From an uncultured Pelagibacteraceae bacterium (lineage in GTDB: Bacteria; Pseudomonadota; Alphaproteobacteria; Pelagibacterales; Pelagibacteraceae), in the NCBI GenBank assembly GCA_902579465.1, contig CACHGV010000004.1, positions 1-64,000 on the forward strand: a DNA stretch of 64,000 nt, in the 5' to 3' direction. Positions 28,011 to 36,114 of the stretch are shown here, in pieces (within the stretch, counting starts at the first letter, position 1; each line of letters begins with the position of its first letter). Position numbers and translations under genes: made by a program. The notes under the pieces were generated by a model. The model did not search any database, was not told the origin of the DNA, and saw only the letters and a program-made list of their open reading frames with translations.

Positions 28011-29076
28011 AATTGAAAAGCGTAACGATGTATCCCAATCAATTTACTTTTTAACACCGATTTTAGCCATTTTTCTAACATTATTTGGCGGTGGGATTAT
28101 TTTTTATATTTTGGGTTTTAATCCTATTGAGGCTTTAAAATTTTTTTTTATTACCCCCATTTCAGATTTATACGGATTAAGTGAACTTTTGGTAAAAGCT
28201 ACACCACTTTGTTTAATAGCGATAGGTCTATCTTTTTGTTTTAAAAGTAATAATTGGAATATTGGTGCAGAAGGTCAACTTGTTTTTGGTGGAATAGTCG
28301 GTGGTGGAGTTGCTTTGTTATTTTATAATCATGATGGATTTTATGTTTTACCAATAATTATATTATCTGGAGCAATTGGTGGGATGTTATTTGCAATGAT
28401 ACCAGCAATTTTGAAAACCTATTTTAACACAAATGAAATTTTGGTCAGCTTAATGCTGGTTTATGTTGCAAAATTATTGTTAGATTATTTAGTGGTTGGT
28501 CCTTGGAGCAATCCTGAAGGTTTTAATTTTCCAGAAACAAGACAATTTAGTGAGTCTGCAAGAATGCCAATTTTATTTGACGGTTTAAGAATTCATACTG
28601 GAATATTTATTACTCTCATCACTGTATTCTTAAGCTGGCTTATATTGTACAAAACTTATTTAGGTTTTCAAATAAAAGTTTCAGGCTTAAGTTTAAAAAC
28701 TGCGAAATATGCAGGGTACAAAGGTAAGACAATGATTATTATTGTTTTTATGATTAGTGGAGCATGTGCCGGTCTTGCAGGTGTAGGTGAGATAACAGGA
28801 CCAATAGGACAATTACATAGAAACATTTCTCCTGATTATGGTTTCACAGCAATAATTGTTGCTTTTTTAGGAAGACTAAATCCAGTTGGTATTATATTTG
28901 CATCTTTAATTGTTGCGCTAACTTATTTAGGAGCAGAAACAGCTCAGATATTTTTACAAGTGCCAAAATATACAGGTCAAGTATTTCAAGGAATGATTTT
29001 ATTTTTTCTTCTTGGGTCTGATTATTTGTTATTTTTTAAAATAAAATTTTTAGGTTTAAAAAAAAATGAGCTTTGA
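28003..29076 (+). CDS. BMP-family ABC transporter permease 1
   Basis: A 357-residue inner-membrane permease with about ten hydrophobic segments, of the NupP/YufP type. Family features are FKSNNWNIGAEGQLVFGG (about 81-98), the long NTNEILVSLMLVYVA segment and the ARYAG-like KTAKYAGY coupling region. It pairs with the second permease, with which it overlaps by 11 bases, to form the transmembrane channel. Confidence 0.92.
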   Translation: MIKIEKRNDVSQSIYFLTPILAIFLTLFGGGIIFYILGFNPIEALKFFFITPISDLYGLSELLVKATPLCLIAIGLSFCFKSNNWNIGAEGQLVFGGIVGGGVALLFYNHDGFYVLPIIILSGAIGGMLFAMIPAILKTYFNTNEILVSLMLVYVAKLLLDYLVVGPWSNPEGFNFPETRQFSESARMPILFDGLRIHTGIFITLITVFLSWLILYKTYLGFQIKVSGLSLKTAKYAGYKGKTMIIIVFMISGACAGLAGVGEITGPIGQLHRNISPDYGFTAIIVAFLGRLNPVGIIFASLIVALTYLGAETAQIFLQVPKYTGQVFQGMILFFLLGSDYLLFFKIKFLGLKKNEL

Positions 29077-29998
29077 TTTAAATTTTATAGGTGTTTTAAT
29101 TGGTGCAATCATGGCATCATCTGTTCCCTTGATTCTTGCTGCATCTGGAGAATTAATTACGGAGAGATCGGGTGTTTTAAATCTTGGAGTAGAGGGTATG
29201 ATGATCATCGGAGCAATATCTGGATTTGCTTTAATGGTAGTGACTGATAATTTATTTTTTGCAGTAATAGGTTCTATGCTATCAGGTTTAGTTATCTCGC
29301 TTATTTTTGGATTACTTACCCAATCACTCCTCACAAATCACGTGGCTACAGGTCTTGCACTAACCATCTTTGGTATTGGAATGTCAGCAATGATAGGTAA
29401 AAATTTTGTCGGAATTCCAGGAAAGGAATTTCCGTTATTATTCGTTAATTTTAAAGAAAGTATTCCGTTTTTGGGTCCCATATTCTTTGGTCATTCAATT
29501 ATATTATATTTTGCATTTGGATTACCTTTTTTAACAAATTATTTTTTGAAAAAGACTAAAACTGGTTTGATTATCAGAGCTGTTGGGGATTCGCCAACTT
29601 CAGCCTCTAATCAAGGTATTAATGTTACATTAGTAAGATATAGTTGCATTCTTTATGGAGGCGCAATGTGTGGATTGGCTGGCGCATACCTATCATTAAT
29701 ATACACTCCCCAATGGATCGAGAATATGACAGGGGGTAGAGGATGGATAGCACTAGCTTTAGTAGTTTTTGCAACATGGAGTCCGATTAAAGTTCTTATC
29801 GGTGCATTAATCTTTGGTGGAATTACAATTTTACAACTACATATGCAGGCAATTGGTTTAAGAATCCCAGTTCAATTACTAAGTGCATTGCCGTATATAA
29901 TGACAATAATAGTTTTAGTTGTAATTTCTCGTGATAGTAGAAAAATAAAACTAAATACACCAACTTCGCTGGGACAAATCTTCTATAAGGAAAAGTGA
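29066..29998 (+). CDS. BMP-family ABC transporter permease 2
   Basis: A 310-residue permease of the NupQ/YufQ type with about eight to ten membrane segments. The conserved early segment is ITERSGVLNLGVEGMMIIGA (about 29-48), followed by RAVGDSPTSASNQGINV, the coupling loop, and GRGWIALALVVFATWSP near the end. It forms the heterodimeric channel with the preceding permease. It is followed after 88 bases by the binding-protein gene, which has its own strong ribosome binding site. Confidence 0.92.
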   Translation: MSFDLNFIGVLIGAIMASSVPLILAASGELITERSGVLNLGVEGMMIIGAISGFALMVVTDNLFFAVIGSMLSGLVISLIFGLLTQSLLTNHVATGLALTIFGIGMSAMIGKNFVGIPGKEFPLLFVNFKESIPFLGPIFFGHSIILYFAFGLPFLTNYFLKKTKTGLIIRAVGDSPTSASNQGINVTLVRYSCILYGGAMCGLAGAYLSLIYTPQWIENMTGGRGWIALALVVFATWSPIKVLIGALIFGGITILQLHMQAIGLRIPVQLLSALPYIMTIIVLVVISRDSRKIKLNTPTSLGQIFYKEK

Positions 29999-30086
29999 TG
30001 TTAGCTATTCCAAAATAAATATTTTTTTTTATTAGAATATTGATTAGTTTGTAGTATCACAAAATTAAATTTAAAGGGGAAATCAA

Positions 30087-31151
30087 ATGTATAAATTATT
30101 TTTAAGAGGTTTAATTTCTGTATTGTTTTTGCTTGGCTTGAGTATTAATGCAAATGCAGATTTTAAAGTTGGTTTCGTTTATGTTGGTCCAACCGGGGAC
30201 CATGGGTGGACATACCAACACGATGAGGGAAGAAAAGCAGTAGAAGCAGCTGGAATAAAAACAACTTATGTAGAAAGTGTACCTGAAGGTGCGGATGCTG
30301 AAAGAGTAATAAGACAACTGGCTCAATCTGGTCATGATCTTATATTCACTACTAGTTTTGGATATATGGATCCAACAAATAAGGTTGCTAAAGATTTTCC
30401 AAATGTAAAATTTGAACATGCAACTGGTTACAAAAGAGAACATTCAAATGTTTCTACTTATTCTGCAAGATTTTACGAAGGAAGAACTTTGTTAGGACAC
30501 ATGGCTGGCAAAATGACAAAAACGAACACTATTGGATACATTGCTTCTTTTCCAATTCCTGAGGTGATAAGAGGTATTAATGCAATGACATTAGCTGCGC
30601 AAAAAGTAAATCCTGATATTAAAACAAAAATTGTTTGGGTTTTTACTTGGTATGATCCAGGAAAAGAGTCTGAAGCAGCTCAAGCTTTAATTGATCAAGG
30701 AGCTGATGTAATAATGCAGCATACGGATAGTACTGCTCCAGTACAAGTAGCTGAAAAAGCAGGAGTCTGGTCATTTGGTCAAGCAAGTGATATGCAAAGA
30801 TTCGCTCCAAAATCCATATTAACATCAATTATAGATGATTGGGCGCCTTACTATGTAGAAAGATCAATTGCAGCAAGAGATGGTACTTGGAAACAACAAG
30901 ATACTTGGCATGGATTAAAAGAAGGAATGGTAGCAATGGCACCATATAATTCTGCTATGGGGGGTGATTTAGTGAAAGAAGTAGAACAACTTCAAAAAGA
31001 CTTAGCTTCAGGAAAAGTGCACTCATTTACTGGTCCAATTTATGATCAAAAAGGAAACATTCTTGTAGCCGAAGGTGCTGTAGCTGACGATGGAATGCTA
31101 GCCGGAATGAATGTTTACGTTAAAGGAGTAGAGGGAGACATTCCACAGTAA
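30087..31151 (+). CDS. BMP-family periplasmic substrate-binding protein
   Basis: A 354-residue binding protein with an N-terminal signal peptide (hydrophobic core to about residue 24, cleavage after NANA). The mature part begins FKVGFVYVGPTGDHGWTYQH, the BMP/Med signature. The family binds nucleosides or other purine-type ligands. No lipobox Cys is seen, so it is likely a free periplasmic protein. AAAGGGG before the ATG predicts strong translation, as expected for a binding protein made in excess. A strong terminator follows. Confidence 0.94.
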   Translation: MYKLFLRGLISVLFLLGLSINANADFKVGFVYVGPTGDHGWTYQHDEGRKAVEAAGIKTTYVESVPEGADAERVIRQLAQSGHDLIFTTSFGYMDPTNKVAKDFPNVKFEHATGYKREHSNVSTYSARFYEGRTLLGHMAGKMTKTNTIGYIASFPIPEVIRGINAMTLAAQKVNPDIKTKIVWVFTWYDPGKESEAAQALIDQGADVIMQHTDSTAPVQVAEKAGVWSFGQASDMQRFAPKSILTSIIDDWAPYYVERSIAARDGTWKQQDTWHGLKEGMVAMAPYNSAMGGDLVKEVEQLQKDLASGKVHSFTGPIYDQKGNILVAEGAVADDGMLAGMNVYVKGVEGDIPQ

Positions 31152-31174
31152 GAAATTTTATTAAAGATTAAAAC

Positions 31175-31202
31175 AAAAGGCCAGCTTAGTCTGGCCTTTT
31201 TT
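31175..31202. terminator. Bidirectional intrinsic terminator
   Basis: AAAAGGCCAG (31175-31184) pairs with CTGGCCTTTT (31191-31200) around CTTAGT. T's follow on the plus strand to 31202. On the minus strand the hairpin is followed by TTTTGTTTT, so it can also stop the convergent phosphoribosyltransferase transcript, whose stop codon it overlaps. Confidence 0.9.
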
Positions 31203-31725
31203 ATTTAGGATACTTTTTTTTCAAACCATCTATATCAATTTCATCATAATACTCTGATGGTTGAACAATCCATGGATCGTTATCTAATAAAATTGGACAG
31301 AAGTCAGGTGTAAAAGTGGAAGATTTTTTTTTCCAAAGACACGCTGTTTTAATTTCACTTATGTGATCCTTAACAGGTTCATATTCTTTAAGCCACTCTA
31401 TACTTTTATTTAAGGTTAGTCCTGTGTCTGATAGATCGTCTACTAAAAGCACATTTTTAAAATCTTCGTTAGTTGCAATTGCACTTATATCTCTCGCAAA
31501 TATTAGCTCCCCTTGTTTATCTTGAACCGTATCACCAGAGTAACTTTGAATTACAACATAAGCGGTAGGTAATTTAAAAATTCTAGATAAAATATCTATA
31601 ATTGGAGCCGCACCTCTCATAATACCAACTAATACGGTTGGCATATATTTTTTTTCAATTTCTAAAGCAAGTTTTTCGACGACCTTTTTATATTCTTCAT
31701 AAGTAATTATTAATTTATCAGCCAT
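31201..31725 (-). CDS. Purine-type phosphoribosyltransferase
   Basis: A 174-residue type I phosphoribosyltransferase. The PRPP-binding motif is VLLVDDLSDTGLT (about 93-105), and an early GIMRGAAPIIDIL loop (about 34-46) matches xanthine/hypoxanthine-guanine enzymes. It would convert an imported purine base to its nucleotide in the cytoplasm. It faces the BMP transporter across a shared terminator, which supports a purine-salvage role for the locus. The exact base (xanthine, guanine, hypoxanthine) cannot be fixed from the sequence. Confidence 0.82.
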   Translation of the reverse strand: MADKLIITYEEYKKVVEKLALEIEKKYMPTVLVGIMRGAAPIIDILSRIFKLPTAYVVIQSYSGDTVQDKQGELIFARDISAIATNEDFKNVLLVDDLSDTGLTLNKSIEWLKEYEPVKDHISEIKTACLWKKKSSTFTPDFCPILLDNDPWIVQPSEYYDEIDIDGLKKKYPK

Positions 31726-31768
31726 AAAAATTTGGTATCATAAATAAAAATATTAAAAAAGGATAAAT

Positions 31769-32059
31769 ATGAAAACTTATTGGATAAGTCTATACTTAGA
31801 AATCTCAAACCAGGATAACTTAAAAAAGTATGGAGAAAAGGCTGTTCCTGTTATAAAAAGTTATGGGGGAAAACCAGTAGTAAGAGGTGGGAAATTAAAG
31901 TCATTTAGTGGCCCAAACGTTGTGCGGACTGTAATATGGGAGTTTCCGACTTACAATGATGCTATGTTATGCCATGAGTCAACTGAATATAAGTCTGCTT
32001 GGACTTATGCTGAGGTTACAACCAAGAGAATAATGTTTATTGTTGAAGGAGTAGAATAA
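31769..32059 (+). CDS. DUF1330 family protein, copy 1
   Basis: A 96-residue ferredoxin-like alpha+beta-barrel protein of the DUF1330 family. Recognisable elements are MKTYWISLYLEI, the GGKPVVRGGKLKSF turn (about 32-45) and WEFPTYNDAMLCHESTEYK (about 57-75). The family has no settled function; some relatives are dimeric and antibiotic-monooxygenase-like in fold. It is followed 51 bases later by a second, diverged copy. Confidence 0.82.
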   Translation: MKTYWISLYLEISNQDNLKKYGEKAVPVIKSYGGKPVVRGGKLKSFSGPNVVRTVIWEFPTYNDAMLCHESTEYKSAWTYAEVTTKRIMFIVEGVE

Positions 32060-32110
32060 GTACAAATGTGATAAAGTAAAAATTGATTATATAATAAATA
32101 AAGGAAGGTT

Positions 32111-32398
32111 ATGAAAGGTTACATAGTTTGCGTGTGGGAAAAAATTAACAGTGAGGAAAAATTAAAGGAATATGCACTAAAAGCCAAGATTGCTGCAGAT
32201 AAATACTCAGGAATATTTATAATTAGAGGTGGAAAAAATAGAACAAATGAGGGAATAAACTCTCCGAGAACAACTGTAGTTGAATTTCCAGATTACAACA
32301 CAGCAATAGAATTTTATGATTCCCCTGAATATCAAGAAGCGCTGGACGTTATTAAAGGGCATGCGGTAAGACATCATCAGATAGTTGAAGGTGCTTAA
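32111..32398 (+). CDS. DUF1330 family protein, copy 2
   Basis: A 95-residue paralogue of the preceding gene: MKGYIVCVWEKI aligns with its start, FIIRGGKNRTNEG with its RGG turn and VEFPDYNTAIEFYDSPEY with its second helix. Identity between the copies is limited, so the duplication is old. The strong ribosome binding site AAAGGAAGG precedes the ATG. The stop interlocks with the stop of the glycosylase gene in the 4 bases TTAA. Confidence 0.85.
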   Translation: MKGYIVCVWEKINSEEKLKEYALKAKIAADKYSGIFIIRGGKNRTNEGINSPRTTVVEFPDYNTAIEFYDSPEYQEALDVIKGHAVRHHQIVEGA

Positions 32399-33018
32399 TA
32401 TTGTATAGGCTCATCGTCTATGGAACGCCATAAATACCAAGTAGCTACAGAACAATAAGGAGAAAACCTCTTTTTCAATCGACTTACATAGCTCATGGGT
32501 GGTAAGTAACTTTTTTTATAATTATTTGAAATAGCTCTAAGTAAACCAATATCTTGAACTGGCCATATGTTGGATCTATTGTAAGTAAATAGTAATATCA
32601 TCTCTGCAGACCATCTACCTATTTGTCTTAATTCAGATAAATAAAGAATTGCCTCTTCGTCTCCCATTTTTTTTATAACTCTTGGATTAAATGTTTTATT
32701 TACAAATTTTTTTGCCAACTCTTTTATTCCTCTAACTTTTTGTCTGCTTAAACCACATTTTTTCAACCTAGCCGAGGTAATAGCATTAACTACTTTTGGA
32801 TTTATCTTTCCTCTACATTCTTTTTTAAACTTTAAAAATACAGAATTTGCTGCGGCGACACTTATCTGTTGTCCTATTATGCTTTTACATAAGGATAAGA
32901 AAATATTTTTTCTTGTTGTTAATGTTTTATCTTTATATTTAGAGATAAGTTTTTTCATTATCTTATCCTTAGAAAGATACTTTTCAGCCTTTGACCAATA
33001 AATCGGAGGTTTACTCAT
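32395..33018 (-). CDS. DNA-3-methyladenine glycosylase II family (AlkA-like)
   Basis: A 207-residue HhH-GPD base-excision glycosylase that removes alkylated bases. The helix-hairpin-helix is LSELRQIGRWSAEMILLFT (about 129-147), and the catalytic Asp follows in WPVQDIGLLRAI. It lacks the N-terminal domain of E. coli AlkA, as do many short bacterial homologues (AlkA2/Mag1-like). It overlaps the DMT transporter gene by 8 bases on its 5' side. Confidence 0.87.
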   Translation of the reverse strand: MSKPPIYWSKAEKYLSKDKIMKKLISKYKDKTLTTRKNIFLSLCKSIIGQQISVAAANSVFLKFKKECRGKINPKVVNAITSARLKKCGLSRQKVRGIKELAKKFVNKTFNPRVIKKMGDEEAILYLSELRQIGRWSAEMILLFTYNRSNIWPVQDIGLLRAISNNYKKSYLPPMSYVSRLKKRFSPYCSVATWYLWRSIDDEPIQY

Positions 33019-33892
33019 TTTTAAAAATTAAGTTTGGTTTTTTCAAATAGATTTCTCTTCTAAATATAATTAATGAAGATAACACTACAAGTAATGAACC
33101 CAATAAAGTTTTATAAGATGGTATTTCATTCCAAATAAAATAACCAAATACAATTGCAAATACTAAACTTAAATACTTAAGTGGAGTAACTAAAGAAACT
33201 TCTGAAAGTTTATAAGATTGTCCAAGTAGTAAATTAGCAATGCCTCCAAGAAAGCCAATCATACACAAAAGAATAAAATCTATTAATGTAGGCATTACCC
33301 ATCCAAATGGAATTGTAATCAAACCTAAAATAGATATTGCTACTGAAAAATAAAAAGATATAAGCCAAACTGGTTCGGATGTAGATAACTGCCTGATAGC
33401 AATTGCAACATATGACATTCCTAAACAAAATATTATTGGGTAAATATAATAAAAATTTAAAGTGGATATGCCTGGTTGTGTAATAATTATTACTCCAAGA
33501 AAACCAATTAAAACTGCTAACCAACGATATTTACCAATTTTTTCTGACAAAAAATAAATAGATAAAATTGTTGCAAAAATTGGTGCTGCAAAAGAAATAC
33601 TTACTACAGTTGCTAATGGTAAATTTCTTAGTGCAATAAATACTGAAACTATTGCCATTAATCCTGCAGCACATCTATAGAAATGTAATTTAGGTCGATC
33701 TGTTTTATAAAAATTTGTGTAGTTTTGTTTTGGTATCAAAAAAAATATAGGTATTAGTCCGCAAATTCCTCTAAAAAAGAGAACTTCACCAACAGGATAA
33801 TTTTCAGACCACTTAACAAGCACATCCATCATTGAAAATGCACACACTGACAGAAACATGTACAAAAAGCCTAATTGATTTCTAGATAACAT
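33011..33892 (-). CDS. EamA/DMT family transporter
   Basis: A 293-residue inner-membrane protein with about ten hydrophobic helices arranged as two EamA repeats. Typical signs are the early FFRGICGLIPIFFLIP segment, LRNLPLATVVSISFAAPIFA and the second-repeat LKYLSLVFAIVFGYF. It probably exports or imports small metabolites; the substrate is unknown. Its start is 34 bases from the divergent msrA, and its 3' end overlaps the glycosylase gene. Confidence 0.88.
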   Translation of the reverse strand: MLSRNQLGFLYMFLSVCAFSMMDVLVKWSENYPVGEVLFFRGICGLIPIFFLIPKQNYTNFYKTDRPKLHFYRCAAGLMAIVSVFIALRNLPLATVVSISFAAPIFATILSIYFLSEKIGKYRWLAVLIGFLGVIIITQPGISTLNFYYIYPIIFCLGMSYVAIAIRQLSTSEPVWLISFYFSVAISILGLITIPFGWVMPTLIDFILLCMIGFLGGIANLLLGQSYKLSEVSLVTPLKYLSLVFAIVFGYFIWNEIPSYKTLLGSLLVVLSSLIIFRREIYLKKPNLIFKNE

Positions 33893-33926
33893 GGATTAGA
33901 TTATATTATTATTATAACATTAATCT

Positions 33927-34370
33927 ATGGAAATAGCAGTTTTAGCTTTGGGATGTTTCTGGGGTCCAGAAAAAAAATACGGAGAATTAGATGGCATCTA
34001 CAGAACAGAGGTTGGATATTGTGGAGGAAACAGTCCTAAAACAAACTATAGAGAAGTTTGTACAGGGACAACTAATCATGCGGAAGCTGTAAAATTAGAA
34101 TTTGATCCTGAAGTTATTACATACGAGCAAATAATTAAGAGATTTTTTGAATTCCATGATCCAACTACACTAAACTCTCAAGGTCCAGATTTTGGAACAC
34201 AATACAGAAGTGAGATCTTCTACCTTAATGAAGAACAAAAAAATATTGCTCAAAAAGTAATAGACGAAGAGAATTTAAAGTTATCTGGAAAAGTTGTTAC
34301 TAAGCTATCTGAGTTGAAAAATTACTGCACTGCTGAAGAATACCATCAGAAGTATTTAGAAAAAAGATAG
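33927..34370 (+). CDS. msrA: Peptide-methionine (S)-S-oxide reductase
   Basis: Repairs oxidised methionine in proteins. The catalytic motif ALGCFWGPEKKYGELDG (about 7-23) has the nucleophilic Cys, and GTQYRSEIFY and YHQKYLEK match the family. At 147 residues it is a compact form with a very short N-terminus and no signal peptide, so it is cytosolic. The sulfurtransferase gene starts one base after its stop, so they are co-transcribed. A candidate resolving Cys is in KNYCTAEEYHQ. Confidence 0.94.
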   Translation: MEIAVLALGCFWGPEKKYGELDGIYRTEVGYCGGNSPKTNYREVCTGTTNHAEAVKLEFDPEVITYEQIIKRFFEFHDPTTLNSQGPDFGTQYRSEIFYLNEEQKNIAQKVIDEENLKLSGKVVTKLSELKNYCTAEEYHQKYLEKR

Positions 34371-34371
34371 A

Positions 34372-35187
34372 ATGTCACTTGTTACATCAGATTGGTTAGA
34401 AAATAATTTAAGTGATGTCAAAATAATTGACTGCTCATGGCATATGCCAGGAATTGCTAGAAATCCTAAAGAGGAGTACTCTAAAAATCATATTCCTGGT
34501 GCAATTTTTTTTGACTTAGACAAGAATTCAGATCAAAACACAGATTTACCCCACATGCTTCCTACAAAAGAAAAATGGGAAGAGATTGTATCTTCAATGG
34601 GCATATCAAATACTGATAGAATTGTAATTTATGATAACTCTGATGTTCTAAGTTCATGTAGGGGTTGGTATAATTTTATTTATTTTGGTCATGATAAACA
34701 CCTAGTAAGTGTTTTAGATGGTGGTTTAAAAAAATGGTTGATTGAAAATAAGAAAACAACAAATGAAAAGACAATTTTAAACAAGTCAACCTACAGAGCA
34801 ATAGAAAAAAAGTCTCTAGTAAAAAATATTTTTGAAATAAATCAAAACATTGAAAAAAAGAAATTTACAATAATCGACGCTAGAAGTAGGGAAAGATTTA
34901 ATGGAAGTGTTCCAGATCCCAGGAAGAATGTGAGAAGTGGATCTATTCCAAACTCTGTATGTCTTCCATTTAAAGAAATTGTAAATAGTTCAGACAACAC
35001 TTTTAAAGGCGTGAGTGAGATCTCAAAAAAGTTCAGCGAAATTGTTGATTTAAACGACGATAAAAGAGTTTTTTCATGTGGATCTGGTATAACAGCATGT
35101 GTTTTAGGTCTTGCATATTCCCTGGTAAATAATACATATTCTCCTACAGTTTATGATGGTTCATGGGCTGAATATGGAAGAATATAA
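34372..35187 (+). CDS. 3-mercaptopyruvate/thiosulfate sulfurtransferase
   Basis: A 271-residue two-domain rhodanese. The inactive first domain has DCSWHMPG and HIPGAIFFDLD. The second domain carries the active-site loop FSCGSGITACVLG (Cys about 238), where CGSGIT-type loops mark mercaptopyruvate sulfurtransferase (SseA) rather than thiosulfate rhodanese. It is in a run of four closely packed plus-strand genes (msrA to the RND pump). Confidence 0.88.
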   Translation: MSLVTSDWLENNLSDVKIIDCSWHMPGIARNPKEEYSKNHIPGAIFFDLDKNSDQNTDLPHMLPTKEKWEEIVSSMGISNTDRIVIYDNSDVLSSCRGWYNFIYFGHDKHLVSVLDGGLKKWLIENKKTTNEKTILNKSTYRAIEKKSLVKNIFEINQNIEKKKFTIIDARSRERFNGSVPDPRKNVRSGSIPNSVCLPFKEIVNSSDNTFKGVSEISKKFSEIVDLNDDKRVFSCGSGITACVLGLAYSLVNNTYSPTVYDGSWAEYGRI

Positions 35188-35189
35188 AA

Positions 35190-36110
35190 ATGAAAAGATC
35201 CACTAAAATAACATCAATAATAATAATTTTTTTTCTAATTATTGCAGGTGTGATCATTGCCCGGACAATGATTGGAAACCATTTTAAAAAAAAATTTAGC
35301 AAAAGACCACCACCAGGTATTATAGTTAAGACAGTTGAGCAAAGAAAATTTCAAAATATTATTGAAACCTTTGGAACAGCTGTTCCAATTAAAACACAGT
35401 CATACAATATTGAAAAATATGAAATTCTAGAAGAAATCAAATATAATACCAAAGTCAAGTCTGGTGATGTTGTCGCAAAATTAAAAAATAGAACTATAGT
35501 AGCACCTTTCGATGGAGTAGTTGGTAAAAGAAACTTTTCTGATGATATTAATGTTTCAGAAAGTTCTGTTGTAATTGATATCGAGGACGCATCTTCTTTG
35601 TTTATTGATGTTGATGTTCCAGAAGTATTTGCGCCATTTGTAGAAAAAGGACTAGGTGTTGATATAAAATTTTCTGGAAATAAGGATATAACATATAAAG
35701 GTATAGTGGATTCTTTGGCCAGCAAAATTGATGTTAGCAATAGATCTTTAAGACTTAGAGTTAAAATGCAAAATTCAAACTCTGAGATTTTACCTGGTGC
35801 TTTAATGGAAGTCACAATAAAATATAATGAGAGAGTTTCTTTAGGAATACCAGATACAAGTGTAATCTTAGAAGGTAATAAAGTTTATATTTATAAAGTA
35901 GATAAAGAGAATGTAACCAACAGAGTTGAAGTTAAAGTTGGCAATAGAAACAAAGGATATTTAGAAGTGGAGTCTGGTTTAAACGAGGGAGACATAGTTG
36001 TTGCTGAAGGATTAAAAAAAGTAAGACCCAATGGAAAAATTAAGCCTATTAAAGATGGCGAAAAAAAAAGTAAGTCTAGTTGGGAAAAAAAAGAAAATAA
36101 AAGTAAATAA
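35190..36110 (+). CDS. RND efflux periplasmic adaptor, short form without the helical hairpin
   Basis: A 306-residue membrane fusion protein with one N-terminal membrane anchor (about 8-26). The two lipoyl half-motifs, VKSGDVVAKLKN and TIVAPFDGVVGKRNF, are directly adjacent (about 89-115), whereas most adaptors insert a 60-100-residue coiled-coil hairpin between them. The beta-barrel (LFIDVDVPEVFAPFV) and membrane-proximal domains are present. The C-terminus is Lys-rich. It is followed 4 bases later by the pump gene. No outer-membrane channel gene lies nearby. Confidence 0.88.
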   Translation: MKRSTKITSIIIIFFLIIAGVIIARTMIGNHFKKKFSKRPPPGIIVKTVEQRKFQNIIETFGTAVPIKTQSYNIEKYEILEEIKYNTKVKSGDVVAKLKNRTIVAPFDGVVGKRNFSDDINVSESSVVIDIEDASSLFIDVDVPEVFAPFVEKGLGVDIKFSGNKDITYKGIVDSLASKIDVSNRSLRLRVKMQNSNSEILPGALMEVTIKYNERVSLGIPDTSVILEGNKVYIYKVDKENVTNRVEVKVGNRNKGYLEVESGLNEGDIVVAEGLKKVRPNGKIKPIKDGEKKSKSSWEKKENKSK

Positions 36111-36114
36111 TTAA

